Positions 1 to 5,313 of a stretch of DNA of 5,313 nt are shown here, in pieces. A program made the position numbers and the translations under genes. The DNA is taken from the NCBI GenBank assembly GCA_030835065.1, contig JAUQWR010000662.1, positions 1 through 5,313 on the forward strand, given 5' to 3'. Within the stretch, counting starts at the first letter, position 1; each line of letters starts with the position of its first letter. Below the pieces are notes generated by a model, which worked only from the letters and a program-made list of their open reading frames with translations, had not been told where the DNA came from and searched no databases. The stretch comes from Candidatus Kapaibacterium sp. GTDB taxonomy: Bacteria > Bacteroidota > Ignavibacteria > Kapaibacteriales > UBA2268.

Positions 1-665
1 TTTTTTAGTACAATTGTTTCATGCTTGCCGGCTTCCTGAGTATAAGAACTTGGATGAATACTAACTTTGCTATTTGTAATAATTTCGAGATCGAAAAGGC
101 TTTCTTTATCAACTAAACGTGCAATAAAAAAATATCCATTAGGCTTGTTTTGCCTTTTTGTATCTGAAGAATTATGGATTGTAGCACCAGCTATTTCAAT
201 AATTTCAGATCCAACTTTTTTGTAGAAACTACAAAATCGATTAGGCATATTTGCTTCGGTATCCAGAACTTTAAGAATTGAAATACTAGGCATTGGACTA
301 TCTACTTTTACGAGTGCAGTATCTTGAATTGAATAAACCAATTCTTGGTCGGAATTAAAAATCCAGACATATTTGATTTGAGAAGTACTAAGAAGAGTAT
401 TTATATTATCTTCTTCCCAACCAGAGATTTTGCCATTAGCAAAATTAGATAACTCATCCCACAAAGTATAATCAACGGCAAACTTAGCCAGGTAGTCGTT
501 GTTTTTCTTAAGAGCAACATCTACTGAATAGTTCTTTTGTTCGAGAATACTTTCTTGATATGCAGTTTGTCTTTGTTTAGCAAATATTAAGGCTAAAACA
601 AGGGAAAGCATCACCATAGCGAGCGATGCCGCAAAAGCATAGATAAGCTTTTTTTGCGTTTTCAT
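1..665 (-). CDS. CHASE4-domain membrane sensor, N-terminal part (3' end runs off the left edge)
   Basis: Reading the minus strand from the ATG at 663-665 gives 221 codons with no stop before the window ends, so the gene is partial. The protein starts with a Lys-rich stretch (MKTQKK) and one hydrophobic segment at about residues 8-29, a typical signal anchor. Residues about 40-205 then look like an extracytoplasmic CHASE4 sensor domain: the family's D-Y-x-x-W-D signature is at residues 65-70 (DYTLWD), followed by a V-W-I-F-N-S-D strand at 100-106 and the late G-Y-F-F-I-A-R-L-V-D segment at 177-186. CHASE4 domains sit between two membrane segments in sensor histidine kinases and in GGDEF/EAL enzymes; the second segment and the output domain are outside the window, so the output type is unknown. 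The ligand of CHASE4 is not known. An in-frame ATG at 669-671 directly follows a TGA stop and would add two residues; neither start has a clear ribosome binding site. The domain call is from motif memory, without a profile search. Confidence 0.8.
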   Translation of the reverse strand, partial: MKTQKKLIYAFAASLAMVMLSLVLALIFAKQRQTAYQESILEQKNYSVDVALKKNNDYLAKFAVDYTLWDELSNFANGKISGWEEDNINTLLSTSQIKYVWIFNSDQELVYSIQDTALVKVDSPMPSISILKVLDTEANMPNRFCSFYKKVGSEIIEIAGATIHNSSDTKRQNKPNGYFFIARLVDKESLFDLEIITNSKVSIHPSSYTQEAGKHETIVLK

Positions 666-727
666 AATCATTCAAAAATTATGTTAATTAATACTAATCC
701 AAATAATTATTAATGCATAAAACGAGC

Positions 728-757
728 CAAATTTTATTAAATGAATATCAAAAACAA
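728..757 (-). promoter_or_regulatory. Possible Bacteroidota-type promoter for the CHASE4 sensor gene
   Basis: On the minus strand a TTG at 755-757 is followed after 18 bases by TAAAATTTG at 728-736. This resembles the Bacteroidota pattern (TTG near -33, TAnnTTTG near -7), but with one extra base inside the -7 box. It would leave a leader of about 55 bases before the ATG at 665. In such AT-rich DNA, near matches arise easily, so this is only a candidate. Confidence 0.2.
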
Positions 758-760
758 CAA

Positions 761-787
761 ATTAGCAATAATTCATATATAGCTAAT
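761..787 (-). terminator. Weak hairpin plus T-rich run, possible terminator of the NamZ-family gene
   Basis: ATTAGC (761-766) and GCTAAT (782-787) can form a 6-bp stem with a 15-base loop. Read on the minus strand the stem is followed by TTTGTTGTTTTTG, and it starts about ten bases after the stop codon at 798-800. The stem is short and AT-rich, so termination would be weak or partial; read-through into the sensor gene is possible. Confidence 0.3.
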
Positions 788-797
788 ATTAGATTTA

Positions 798-2048
798 TTA
801 TTCATATAATAAATATTTGCTTCTAATTTCTAAGTATTCATTTTTGCCTTCTTCAATCGCAGTTAATACTTCATCATCGTCGTTTTTGCCAAACAAAAGT
901 TCAATTATTTTATTGCTACCAGTTACTTTTTTAAACATTTCTTGCGAGTTTTTTGCAATTCTATCTTTTTTAAACAGCTCAGGATTTAATTTTTTCAAAG
1001 CAAGAATAATCTTAAAACCTTCTGAATAAGGAGCAAAGTCGTTGTTATAAGAAAACTTCAATAGCAAACCATCGCAATATTCGCCTGAATATTTAGCATA
1101 AAATGGTTTGTATTTAGCTTTGAATAGATGCAATCCGTTGTCGTATTCGTCTTCGAGATAAATAAGTAGAGAATCTACATTTAAACCTGGGCTGCCAAGA
1201 TATTGAAATGGCAAGGTTGTGCCAATACCAATAGAAATAAATCCCAATTCGCCAAAACTACCTAATACAGCCGAACCCCTAATTGCATCAACGCTAGGGA
1301 TATGAGGTGAAGTCGGAAACCAAAGAAAGCCGGTTTGTTCCCATTGCATTTTACGAAACCAACCTTTCATTTTTATAATAGTAAGTTTGCATTTTAGCTG
1401 TTTACCATTTTTATCCTCACCCAACCATTGTTCTTCGTTGATCATTCTGGCAAGCTCGCCTATAGTACAGCCATGTATATAAGAAACAGGAATAATACCC
1501 ACAAAACTTTCTCTGCCTTTTTCTAAAGTATTTCCATCGACAATAATGCCGCCTAATGGATTTGGTCGGTCGAGTACAATCACATGTTTATTAGCCTTAG
1601 CGCAAGCCTGCATCATATTATACATTGAGCTAAGATAAGTATATGATCGAATACCGATATCCTGGATATCGATAACTACTATATCCACTTTGCCCAGTGC
1701 TGAATTTTCAGGAGATTTTGCTGCTCCATAGACTGAAAGCACTGGTATATCTCTATATTTCTCATTATCTACTTTTGCGCCAGCAGGAATTGCACCAAAC
1801 AATCCATGCTCAGGCGAAAAAATTGCGACAAACTTGAAGACGTTCTGGTCTATAAACACATCAGCTGTTAGTTTTGCATCTCCGGTTCGTCCTGATTGAT
1901 TAGTGAGCAATGCAACTTTTTTGCCTTTGAGGTAGTTAAAGTTGCTTTTGATCAATTCATCAATGCCTAATGATACTTTGTCTTGTTGTCTGCCAAATAA
2001 TACATTGCAAGCAAATATGAGAATAAGTATATATAATGCGCGTTTCAT
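798..2048 (-). CDS. Secreted DUF1343/NamZ-family protein, probable exo-beta-N-acetylmuramidase
   Basis: The 416-residue product matches the length and motif order of DUF1343 (NamZ/YbbC, CAZy GH171). The founding member, Bacillus subtilis NamZ, removes N-acetylmuramic acid from the non-reducing end of peptidoglycan fragments. Visible family motifs are LLTNQSG (47-53), FSPEHG (77-82, with the conserved acidic Glu80), DIQDIGIRSYTY (127-138), LDRPNPLGG (159-167), SFVG (181-184) and HGCTIGELAR (192-201). A hydrophobic N-terminus (about residues 4-19, after MKR) indicates export; the cleavage site is unclear, because Cys14 preceded by IFA is only a poor lipobox. The second half departs from the common form: TSPHIPS (246-252) replaces the usual PSPNxPT, and GELGFISIGIGTT (266-278) stands where most members read EGTNxSEGRGTT. 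The fold is confident, the exact activity less so. The start is supported by AGGA four bases upstream (2053-2056). The gene diverges from the NFACT gene and is followed on the same strand by the CHASE4 sensor. Confidence 0.88.
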   Translation of the reverse strand: MKRALYILILIFACNVLFGRQQDKVSLGIDELIKSNFNYLKGKKVALLTNQSGRTGDAKLTADVFIDQNVFKFVAIFSPEHGLFGAIPAGAKVDNEKYRDIPVLSVYGAAKSPENSALGKVDIVVIDIQDIGIRSYTYLSSMYNMMQACAKANKHVIVLDRPNPLGGIIVDGNTLEKGRESFVGIIPVSYIHGCTIGELARMINEEQWLGEDKNGKQLKCKLTIIKMKGWFRKMQWEQTGFLWFPTSPHIPSVDAIRGSAVLGSFGELGFISIGIGTTLPFQYLGSPGLNVDSLLIYLEDEYDNGLHLFKAKYKPFYAKYSGEYCDGLLLKFSYNNDFAPYSEGFKIILALKKLNPELFKKDRIAKNSQEMFKKVTGSNKIIELLFGKNDDDEVLTAIEEGKNEYLEIRSKYLLYE

Positions 2049-2091
2049 CTTATCCTATTTAAATTTTATCAATTAAACGATTCTAATTTAA

Positions 2092-2124
2092 CAAAATATA
2101 ATCTTATTCCAAAAATTGTTCCAA
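2092..2124 (-). promoter_or_regulatory. Candidate promoter for the NamZ-family gene
   Basis: On the minus strand TTGG (2121-2124) is followed after 20 bases by TATATTTTG (2092-2100). This resembles the Bacteroidota -33/-7 pattern with one extra T in the -7 box. It would give a leader of roughly 35-40 bases with AGGA just before the ATG. The same site contains TATAAT on the plus strand (2097-2102), but no good -35 box is spaced for it. Confidence 0.28.
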
Positions 2125-2150
2125 TTTTTAGTAATTTATTGATAATTTTG
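2116..2150 (+). promoter_or_regulatory. Candidate promoter for the NFACT gene (exact TAnnTTTG box)
   Basis: TAATTTTG at 2143-2150 is an exact match to the Bacteroidota -7 consensus TAnnTTTG. The nearest upstream TTG is at 2116-2118, 24 bases away, somewhat longer than the usual spacing of about 19-21. If the box is used, transcription would begin near 2155-2160. That leaves about 12-15 bases before the ATG at 2171, which argues against the TTG at 2159 as the start codon. Confidence 0.3.
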
Positions 2151-2170
2151 AATTTTTTTTGAAGATTGAT

Positions 2171-3799
2171 ATGGTTAGGCATTACTTTACTCTAAAAAAA
2201 CTGGTCGAAGAGCTGAAAAGCTTGGTTGGACTTAAATTAATTGAATGTTTTAGTCAAGAAAAAGATACTATTGAACTAGCATTTTTCAATTATAAAGATA
2301 TTATATACTTGAAATATAATTCTCAATCTAAGTATGCTTCACTATATTTAGACAAAAATTTTGCTAGAGCGCGCAGCAATAGTGTCGATCTTATGCCTGA
2401 AATTGTTGGCGATACACTTCAAAACATAAGTTTGATTCCAAACGATAGAATTATAAAGCTTGAGTTTATAAATAATATAGTTTACATCAGTATGTTTGGA
2501 GCCTCGAATAGTAATTTATTTGTTTGTGATAAAAACTTCAAAATATTAAATGCATTAAATGAGCCCGAAAAATATAAGAATACAAATTTCAAAGAGAATA
2601 TTGCTGTTTTACAATCAATTTTTGAGATAGATAAAACATTTAGCTTAAAGAAAGCACTGACTCAGAGTGATTTACTTTTGGGTAAAGAATATGCTTCTGA
2701 ATTATGTTATGAATTGGATCTAGATCCTGATTTGCCATTATCTGCATTTGGAGATGACAAACTCAGAATGATTGATAATGCGGCTATGCAGCTGATTGGA
2801 CGAATCCTCGACTCAGATAAATACTATCTTCTCAAGCAAAATGAGAACGCTAAAACTATTTTATCGTTAATTCCTCTTAGGGATTTCCCGATTATAATTG
2901 GTGAGATAGACAATTTATCTAATGCGATTAGGCACACAATAGTTCAAAATATTATCGATGAAAAAAGAAATAGTATTTATAAGGAATTGAATAATATATT
3001 GAGCAAAGAAGTAAAGAAGCTGGAAAAAAAGATTCAAGACTTTCAATATACAATTGCCTCTGCAGAACGTGCCGAAAAATATAAGCTGTATGCCGAAATA
3101 CTTCTTTCGCAAGCCAATCCAAAGCAGAAATATGGAGCAAAGCTTGAAACAATAGATTGGGCATCCAATCCAATAAGCATACCTTTGGATGAAAAGCTTA
3201 ATCTGATAGACAATGCAAAAAAATATTATTCTAAGGCTTCAAAAGAAAATTTAGATATTAGGCAGAAACAAAAAATGCTGCCTAAAGTAGAAGAAAAATT
3301 TGACACATTCAAAGCTTATTTAAATCGTTTAAATAATGCAAAAACTGTAAAAGAACTTGAAAATTTGAGAAAAGAAATTGCACCAATTGTAGGAATAGCA
3401 AAGATGCAGAACGAACCGAGACAAGCGAGTGATAAATATAAAGTATTTATTCTGGATGAGAATTATACTTTATACGTTGGGAAAAATGCACAAAATAATG
3501 ATGAACTAACCATGAAGTTTGCCAAGGCAAATGACTTATGGCTGCATGCACGAGGCAGTTCGGGCTCGCATGCAGTTTTGAGAGGAAATACTGAAAGAAT
3601 ACCTAAGGACATACTGAAAAAAGCAGCTGAGATTTGTGCTTATTACTCTGGAGCACGCAATGCCAAATATACTCCGGTATGCTACACTCTCCGCAAAAAT
3701 GTAAGAAAACCCAAAGGGGCAAACGTTGGAGCTGTAGTTATTTCTAGGGAAGAGGTGATAATGGTTGAACCGAAGATTCCTGAAAACTCTGAAATTTAA
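2171..3799 (+). CDS. NFACT family protein (RqcH/Rqc2 homologue), ribosome-associated quality control
   Basis: RqcH-type proteins bind the 50S subunit carrying a stalled, tRNA-linked peptide and recruit tRNA-Ala to add an alanine tail that marks the peptide for degradation. Older annotations call the family fibronectin-binding (FbpA). Numbered from the ATG at 2171 (542 residues), the domain order is NFACT-N (about 1-155, with an N-D-R motif at 91-93 matching the Asp-Arg pair needed for tRNA binding in B. subtilis RqcH), a helix-hairpin-helix region (about 160-215), a long charged coiled coil (about 255-405) and a C-terminal NFACT-R/DUF814 domain (about 415-535) carrying DLWLHARG (455-462), GSH (465-467), AYYSGAR and KPKGANVG. 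No NFACT-C domain follows, as usual in bacteria. The frame is also open from a TTG at 2159. I prefer the ATG because relatives as I recall them begin near the aromatic xYYFL-type segment (here HYFTL), and a promoter box lies just upstream. No strong ribosome binding site is seen. It is transcribed alone and ends at a shared terminator. Confidence 0.92.
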   Translation: MVRHYFTLKKLVEELKSLVGLKLIECFSQEKDTIELAFFNYKDIIYLKYNSQSKYASLYLDKNFARARSNSVDLMPEIVGDTLQNISLIPNDRIIKLEFINNIVYISMFGASNSNLFVCDKNFKILNALNEPEKYKNTNFKENIAVLQSIFEIDKTFSLKKALTQSDLLLGKEYASELCYELDLDPDLPLSAFGDDKLRMIDNAAMQLIGRILDSDKYYLLKQNENAKTILSLIPLRDFPIIIGEIDNLSNAIRHTIVQNIIDEKRNSIYKELNNILSKEVKKLEKKIQDFQYTIASAERAEKYKLYAEILLSQANPKQKYGAKLETIDWASNPISIPLDEKLNLIDNAKKYYSKASKENLDIRQKQKMLPKVEEKFDTFKAYLNRLNNAKTVKELENLRKEIAPIVGIAKMQNEPRQASDKYKVFILDENYTLYVGKNAQNNDELTMKFAKANDLWLHARGSSGSHAVLRGNTERIPKDILKKAAEICAYYSGARNAKYTPVCYTLRKNVRKPKGANVGAVVISREEVIMVEPKIPENSEI

Positions 3800-3812
3800 T
3801 TAAAAAATAAAA

Positions 3813-3846
3813 AAAAGCTGCCGGAATAATTATTTTGGCAGCTTTT
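3813..3846. terminator. Bidirectional rho-independent terminator between convergent genes
   Basis: AAAAGCTGCC (3813-3822) pairs perfectly with GGCAGCTTTT (3837-3846), a 10-bp stem. The loop can extend it by two G-T and three A-T pairs around an AATT tetraloop, giving a nearly closed hairpin. On the plus strand the stem runs into TTTTGTTTTTT; on the minus strand it runs into a TTTTATTTTTTA stretch. It therefore suits termination of both the NFACT gene (stop at 3797-3799) and the T9SS cargo gene (stop at 3852-3854), inside a 52-base gap. Confidence 0.88.
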
Positions 3847-3851
3847 GTTTT

Positions 3852-5309
3852 TTATTCTTTGATGAATTTATTTACTTCGTATCTATCTTTAAAATAGTAA
3901 TAAATAAAATATAAACCTGAAGGCAGATCACTAATGTCAATTTTTAAATTTGGGTTGATATCTCTTATTTTATTGGCATTGATATCAAATATTGAAATTT
4001 GATAAGGTGGATTATCTTGATCAAAATTTGTTATAATAAAATCTTTTGCCGGATTTGGAGAAATTGAAATGGTATTTTCATTTTTAAGATATACAGAAAC
4101 GCCATTATCGAGAAGAATTGCAGTATATAATTTATTGTCCGGACTAATAGCTCCTGCAACCAGAATTTCATTATTATCGAGTGGGATACACGAGCTGATA
4201 ATATCTGTATCAGGAAATTTACCCCAAACCTTGTCCCAAATTTTATTTCCTGAAGAATCGACATAAATTAATAGATTTTGTACTGTAGAATCATTTCTTC
4301 TTTGGGGATTATCCTGATAATATTTGGCAGTATATCCAAACAAAAGAAATCCATTTTTATATGGTTCTAATCCTGATATATAAGTATAAAACTCATACGA
4401 ATATCTATTTTCATGTTTTAAATTTCCATTTTGATCGAAAATTGCTATATAGGCTTGTCTTTCGTTGATGCTATCCAAAATAAGGTAAGGATTTTGGCAA
4501 TTAGCACTAATTGCAATAATATTAGATTGATTATTAACATTTGTAGAGTGCATTTCAATTTTGAAATTCGGATAAAATTGAATTTTTTTTATAAAATCAA
4601 TGTTCTCATTTAAATAACTGATGTGATAACCAATTTCAGCATTCAAAGAATCGCGATACAATCCGGAAACAATATACTTGTCATTTTGGAACTGCAAGGG
4701 TTGAGTAATAGTAATATATTTATCAGATGCAGTATCAAGTAAAGTTCTTTTTAATTTTTTTCCATTGAGTGAAAGTTTTTCGACAAAAGAGAATTTATAT
4801 TCTGTGGACGAAGGATTTAAATAATTTGCATACAAAAGCTGATTGTCTCTGGTATTTATCAAGCTAGCGTTTTCACCATCAAAATAGCATTCACGATTGC
4901 CTTTTTCATAATAAAGAGAATCATCAATTAGATTGCCATTAAAATCAACTTGTGCATTAAAGTAGTAATTGCCTAACCAGCTAGTAACATTTTCGGGACT
5001 AAATGCATTAAGTATGATATTTTGATCAAATAATAAATTGACAGAGTATAGAGGTATATTGCCTGGTTTGACGTTAATACCCTTGAAATTATTTATTTGG
5101 CATGTCCAGTTTGTATCTAAATTAGAAGTATTAATCGAAAAAATTCGATATTTAAACTTATTAAAACAAGTAAAATAGATGTTATTATTAAACTTGTAAA
5201 TTTTAACTGGATTCCAATATTCAGTATTTCTGAAAGATTTTTCTTTAATAATATCTTGAGCAAACACTAAATTAGCAGATAATAAGAATAATAAAATCAA
5301 TTTATACAT
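3852..5309 (-). CDS. T9SS-exported protein, probable seven-bladed beta-propeller with C-terminal sorting domain
   Basis: The 485-residue product begins with a clear Sec signal peptide (MYKLILLFLLSANLVFAQ, cleavage likely after Ala17 or Gln18). It ends in a type A Por sorting domain (about residues 412-485) with ISPNPAKDF (416-424), the strand ISIFDINANKI (438-448), IDISDLPSGLYFI (457-469) and a final K-F-I-K-E. Such proteins cross the outer membrane through the type IX system and the sorting domain is normally cleaved on export. The middle has no recognisable enzyme motif. It consists of about seven degenerate units of 52-61 residues, each with a hydrophobic strand such as IYFTCFN (44-50), YIVSGLY (212-218) or ILVAGAI (382-388), followed by a strand carrying D-x-x-G-N (for example VDSSGNKIW, 350-358). 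This is the pattern of propeller-like surface proteins in Bacteroidota. The function is unknown; binding or adhesion would be a guess. The ATG at 5307-5309 is four bases from the window edge, so its promoter is not visible. Confidence 0.88.
   Translation of the reverse strand: MYKLILLFLLSANLVFAQDIIKEKSFRNTEYWNPVKIYKFNNNIYFTCFNKFKYRIFSINTSNLDTNWTCQINNFKGINVKPGNIPLYSVNLLFDQNIILNAFSPENVTSWLGNYYFNAQVDFNGNLIDDSLYYEKGNRECYFDGENASLINTRDNQLLYANYLNPSSTEYKFSFVEKLSLNGKKLKRTLLDTASDKYITITQPLQFQNDKYIVSGLYRDSLNAEIGYHISYLNENIDFIKKIQFYPNFKIEMHSTNVNNQSNIIAISANCQNPYLILDSINERQAYIAIFDQNGNLKHENRYSYEFYTYISGLEPYKNGFLLFGYTAKYYQDNPQRRNDSTVQNLLIYVDSSGNKIWDKVWGKFPDTDIISSCIPLDNNEILVAGAISPDNKLYTAILLDNGVSVYLKNENTISISPNPAKDFIITNFDQDNPPYQISIFDINANKIRDINPNLKIDISDLPSGLYFIYYYFKDRYEVNKFIKE
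3855..4076 (-). other. Type IX secretion C-terminal sorting domain (within the cargo gene)
   Basis: These codons encode residues 412-485 of the cargo protein. The order of motifs (S-P-N-P-A near the start, a middle strand I-S-I-F-D, then D-I-S-D-L-P-S-G-L-Y-F-I and a basic end) is the type A Por sorting signature. This is the best marker in the window for the host group and implies the cell carries a PorV/PorU-type translocon elsewhere in the genome. Confidence 0.9.
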
Positions 5310-5313
5310 TTCT

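Larger units (their letters stand above)
666..797. other. Intergenic gap between NamZ-family gene and CHASE4 sensor gene
   Basis: This 132-base AT-rich gap separates two minus-strand genes. It holds a weak hairpin near the NamZ-family stop (761-787) and a possible promoter for the sensor gene (728-757), both listed separately. I see no small gene or structured RNA in it. Whether the two genes are co-transcribed cannot be decided from sequence: the gap is longer than usual within an operon but the hairpin is weak. Confidence 0.5.
2049..2170. promoter_or_regulatory. Divergent promoter region between NamZ-family and NFACT genes
   Basis: The two genes are head to head and 122 bases apart, so both promoters must lie here or very near. 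The region is strongly AT-rich, with tracts of A and T that could bend. A candidate promoter for each direction is listed separately. I see no clear inverted repeat of operator type and no small open frame worth calling. Confidence 0.6.

Noticed and set aside
817..1029. Plus-strand open frame of 70 codons
   Set aside because: It is antisense to the conserved NamZ-family gene, has no recognisable domain, and is explained as a shadow of that coding sequence.
1655..1671. Perfect inverted repeat CGATATCC-T-GGATATCG
   Set aside because: It lies inside the NamZ-family gene and encodes the conserved DIQDIG motif, where repeated GAT-ATC codons create the palindrome.
2097..2102. TATAAT on the plus strand upstream of the NFACT gene
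   Set aside because: No TTGACA-like box is suitably spaced upstream, and hosts of this group use a different consensus; the TAnnTTTG box at 2143 fits better.
2915..3173. Two overlapping minus-strand open frames of 65 and 73 codons
   Set aside because: Both are antisense to the coiled-coil part of the NFACT gene. Their Phe/Leu/Tyr-rich translations are what the opposite strand of Lys/Glu/Asn-rich coding DNA gives.
4031..4266. Short open frames on both strands (minus 4031-4264, plus 4069-4266)
   Set aside because: They overlap the T9SS cargo gene, which is supported by a signal peptide, internal repeats and a sorting domain; neither short frame has independent support.
4431..4613. Plus-strand open frame of 60 codons
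   Set aside because: It is antisense to the repeat region of the T9SS cargo gene with no start signal or domain.
1..5313. Search for a defence system, mobile element, CRISPR array or RNA gene
   Set aside because: No direct repeats, terminal inverted repeats, transposase motifs or tRNA/rRNA-like sequence were seen. Almost all the DNA is taken up by four genes of known families.

Overview
The window looks like ordinary chromosomal DNA from an AT-rich bacterium of the Bacteroidota/Chlorobiota (FCB) group. The strongest evidence is a secreted protein ending in a type IX secretion (Por) C-terminal sorting domain, a system largely confined to that group. The Bacteroidota-style N-terminus of the NFACT protein and several TAnnTTTG-like promoter boxes agree with this. 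I cannot name a genus. I see no IS element, tRNA, rRNA, CRISPR array or phage gene.

Layout from left to right: (1) bases 1-665, minus strand: the N-terminal 221 codons of a membrane sensor with an extracytoplasmic CHASE4 domain, whose output domain lies beyond the left edge. (2) 666-797: a 132-base gap with a weak hairpin and T-rich run that may end the next gene, and possible promoter sequence. (3) 798-2048, minus: a secreted DUF1343/NamZ-family protein, probably an exo-beta-N-acetylmuramidase acting on peptidoglycan fragments, with a divergent C-terminal half. (4) 2049-2170: a divergent promoter region. (5) 2171-3799, plus: an NFACT protein (RqcH/Rqc2 family), predicted to take part in ribosome-associated quality control. 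(6) 3800-3851: a compact bidirectional terminator between convergent genes. (7) 3852-5309, minus: a T9SS-exported protein whose body reads as seven degenerate beta-strand repeats, probably a seven-bladed propeller, followed by the sorting domain.

The genes do not form an obvious single system. NamZ and the CHASE4 sensor share a strand and could be co-transcribed, so a link between wall-fragment turnover and sensing is possible but unproven. The NFACT gene is a stand-alone housekeeping gene. The T9SS cargo gene is transcribed toward it and separated by the shared terminator. The window is well explained by known families; the points worth a second look are the divergent NamZ motifs, the NFACT start codon, the seven-fold repeat in the cargo protein and the partial sensor at the edge.
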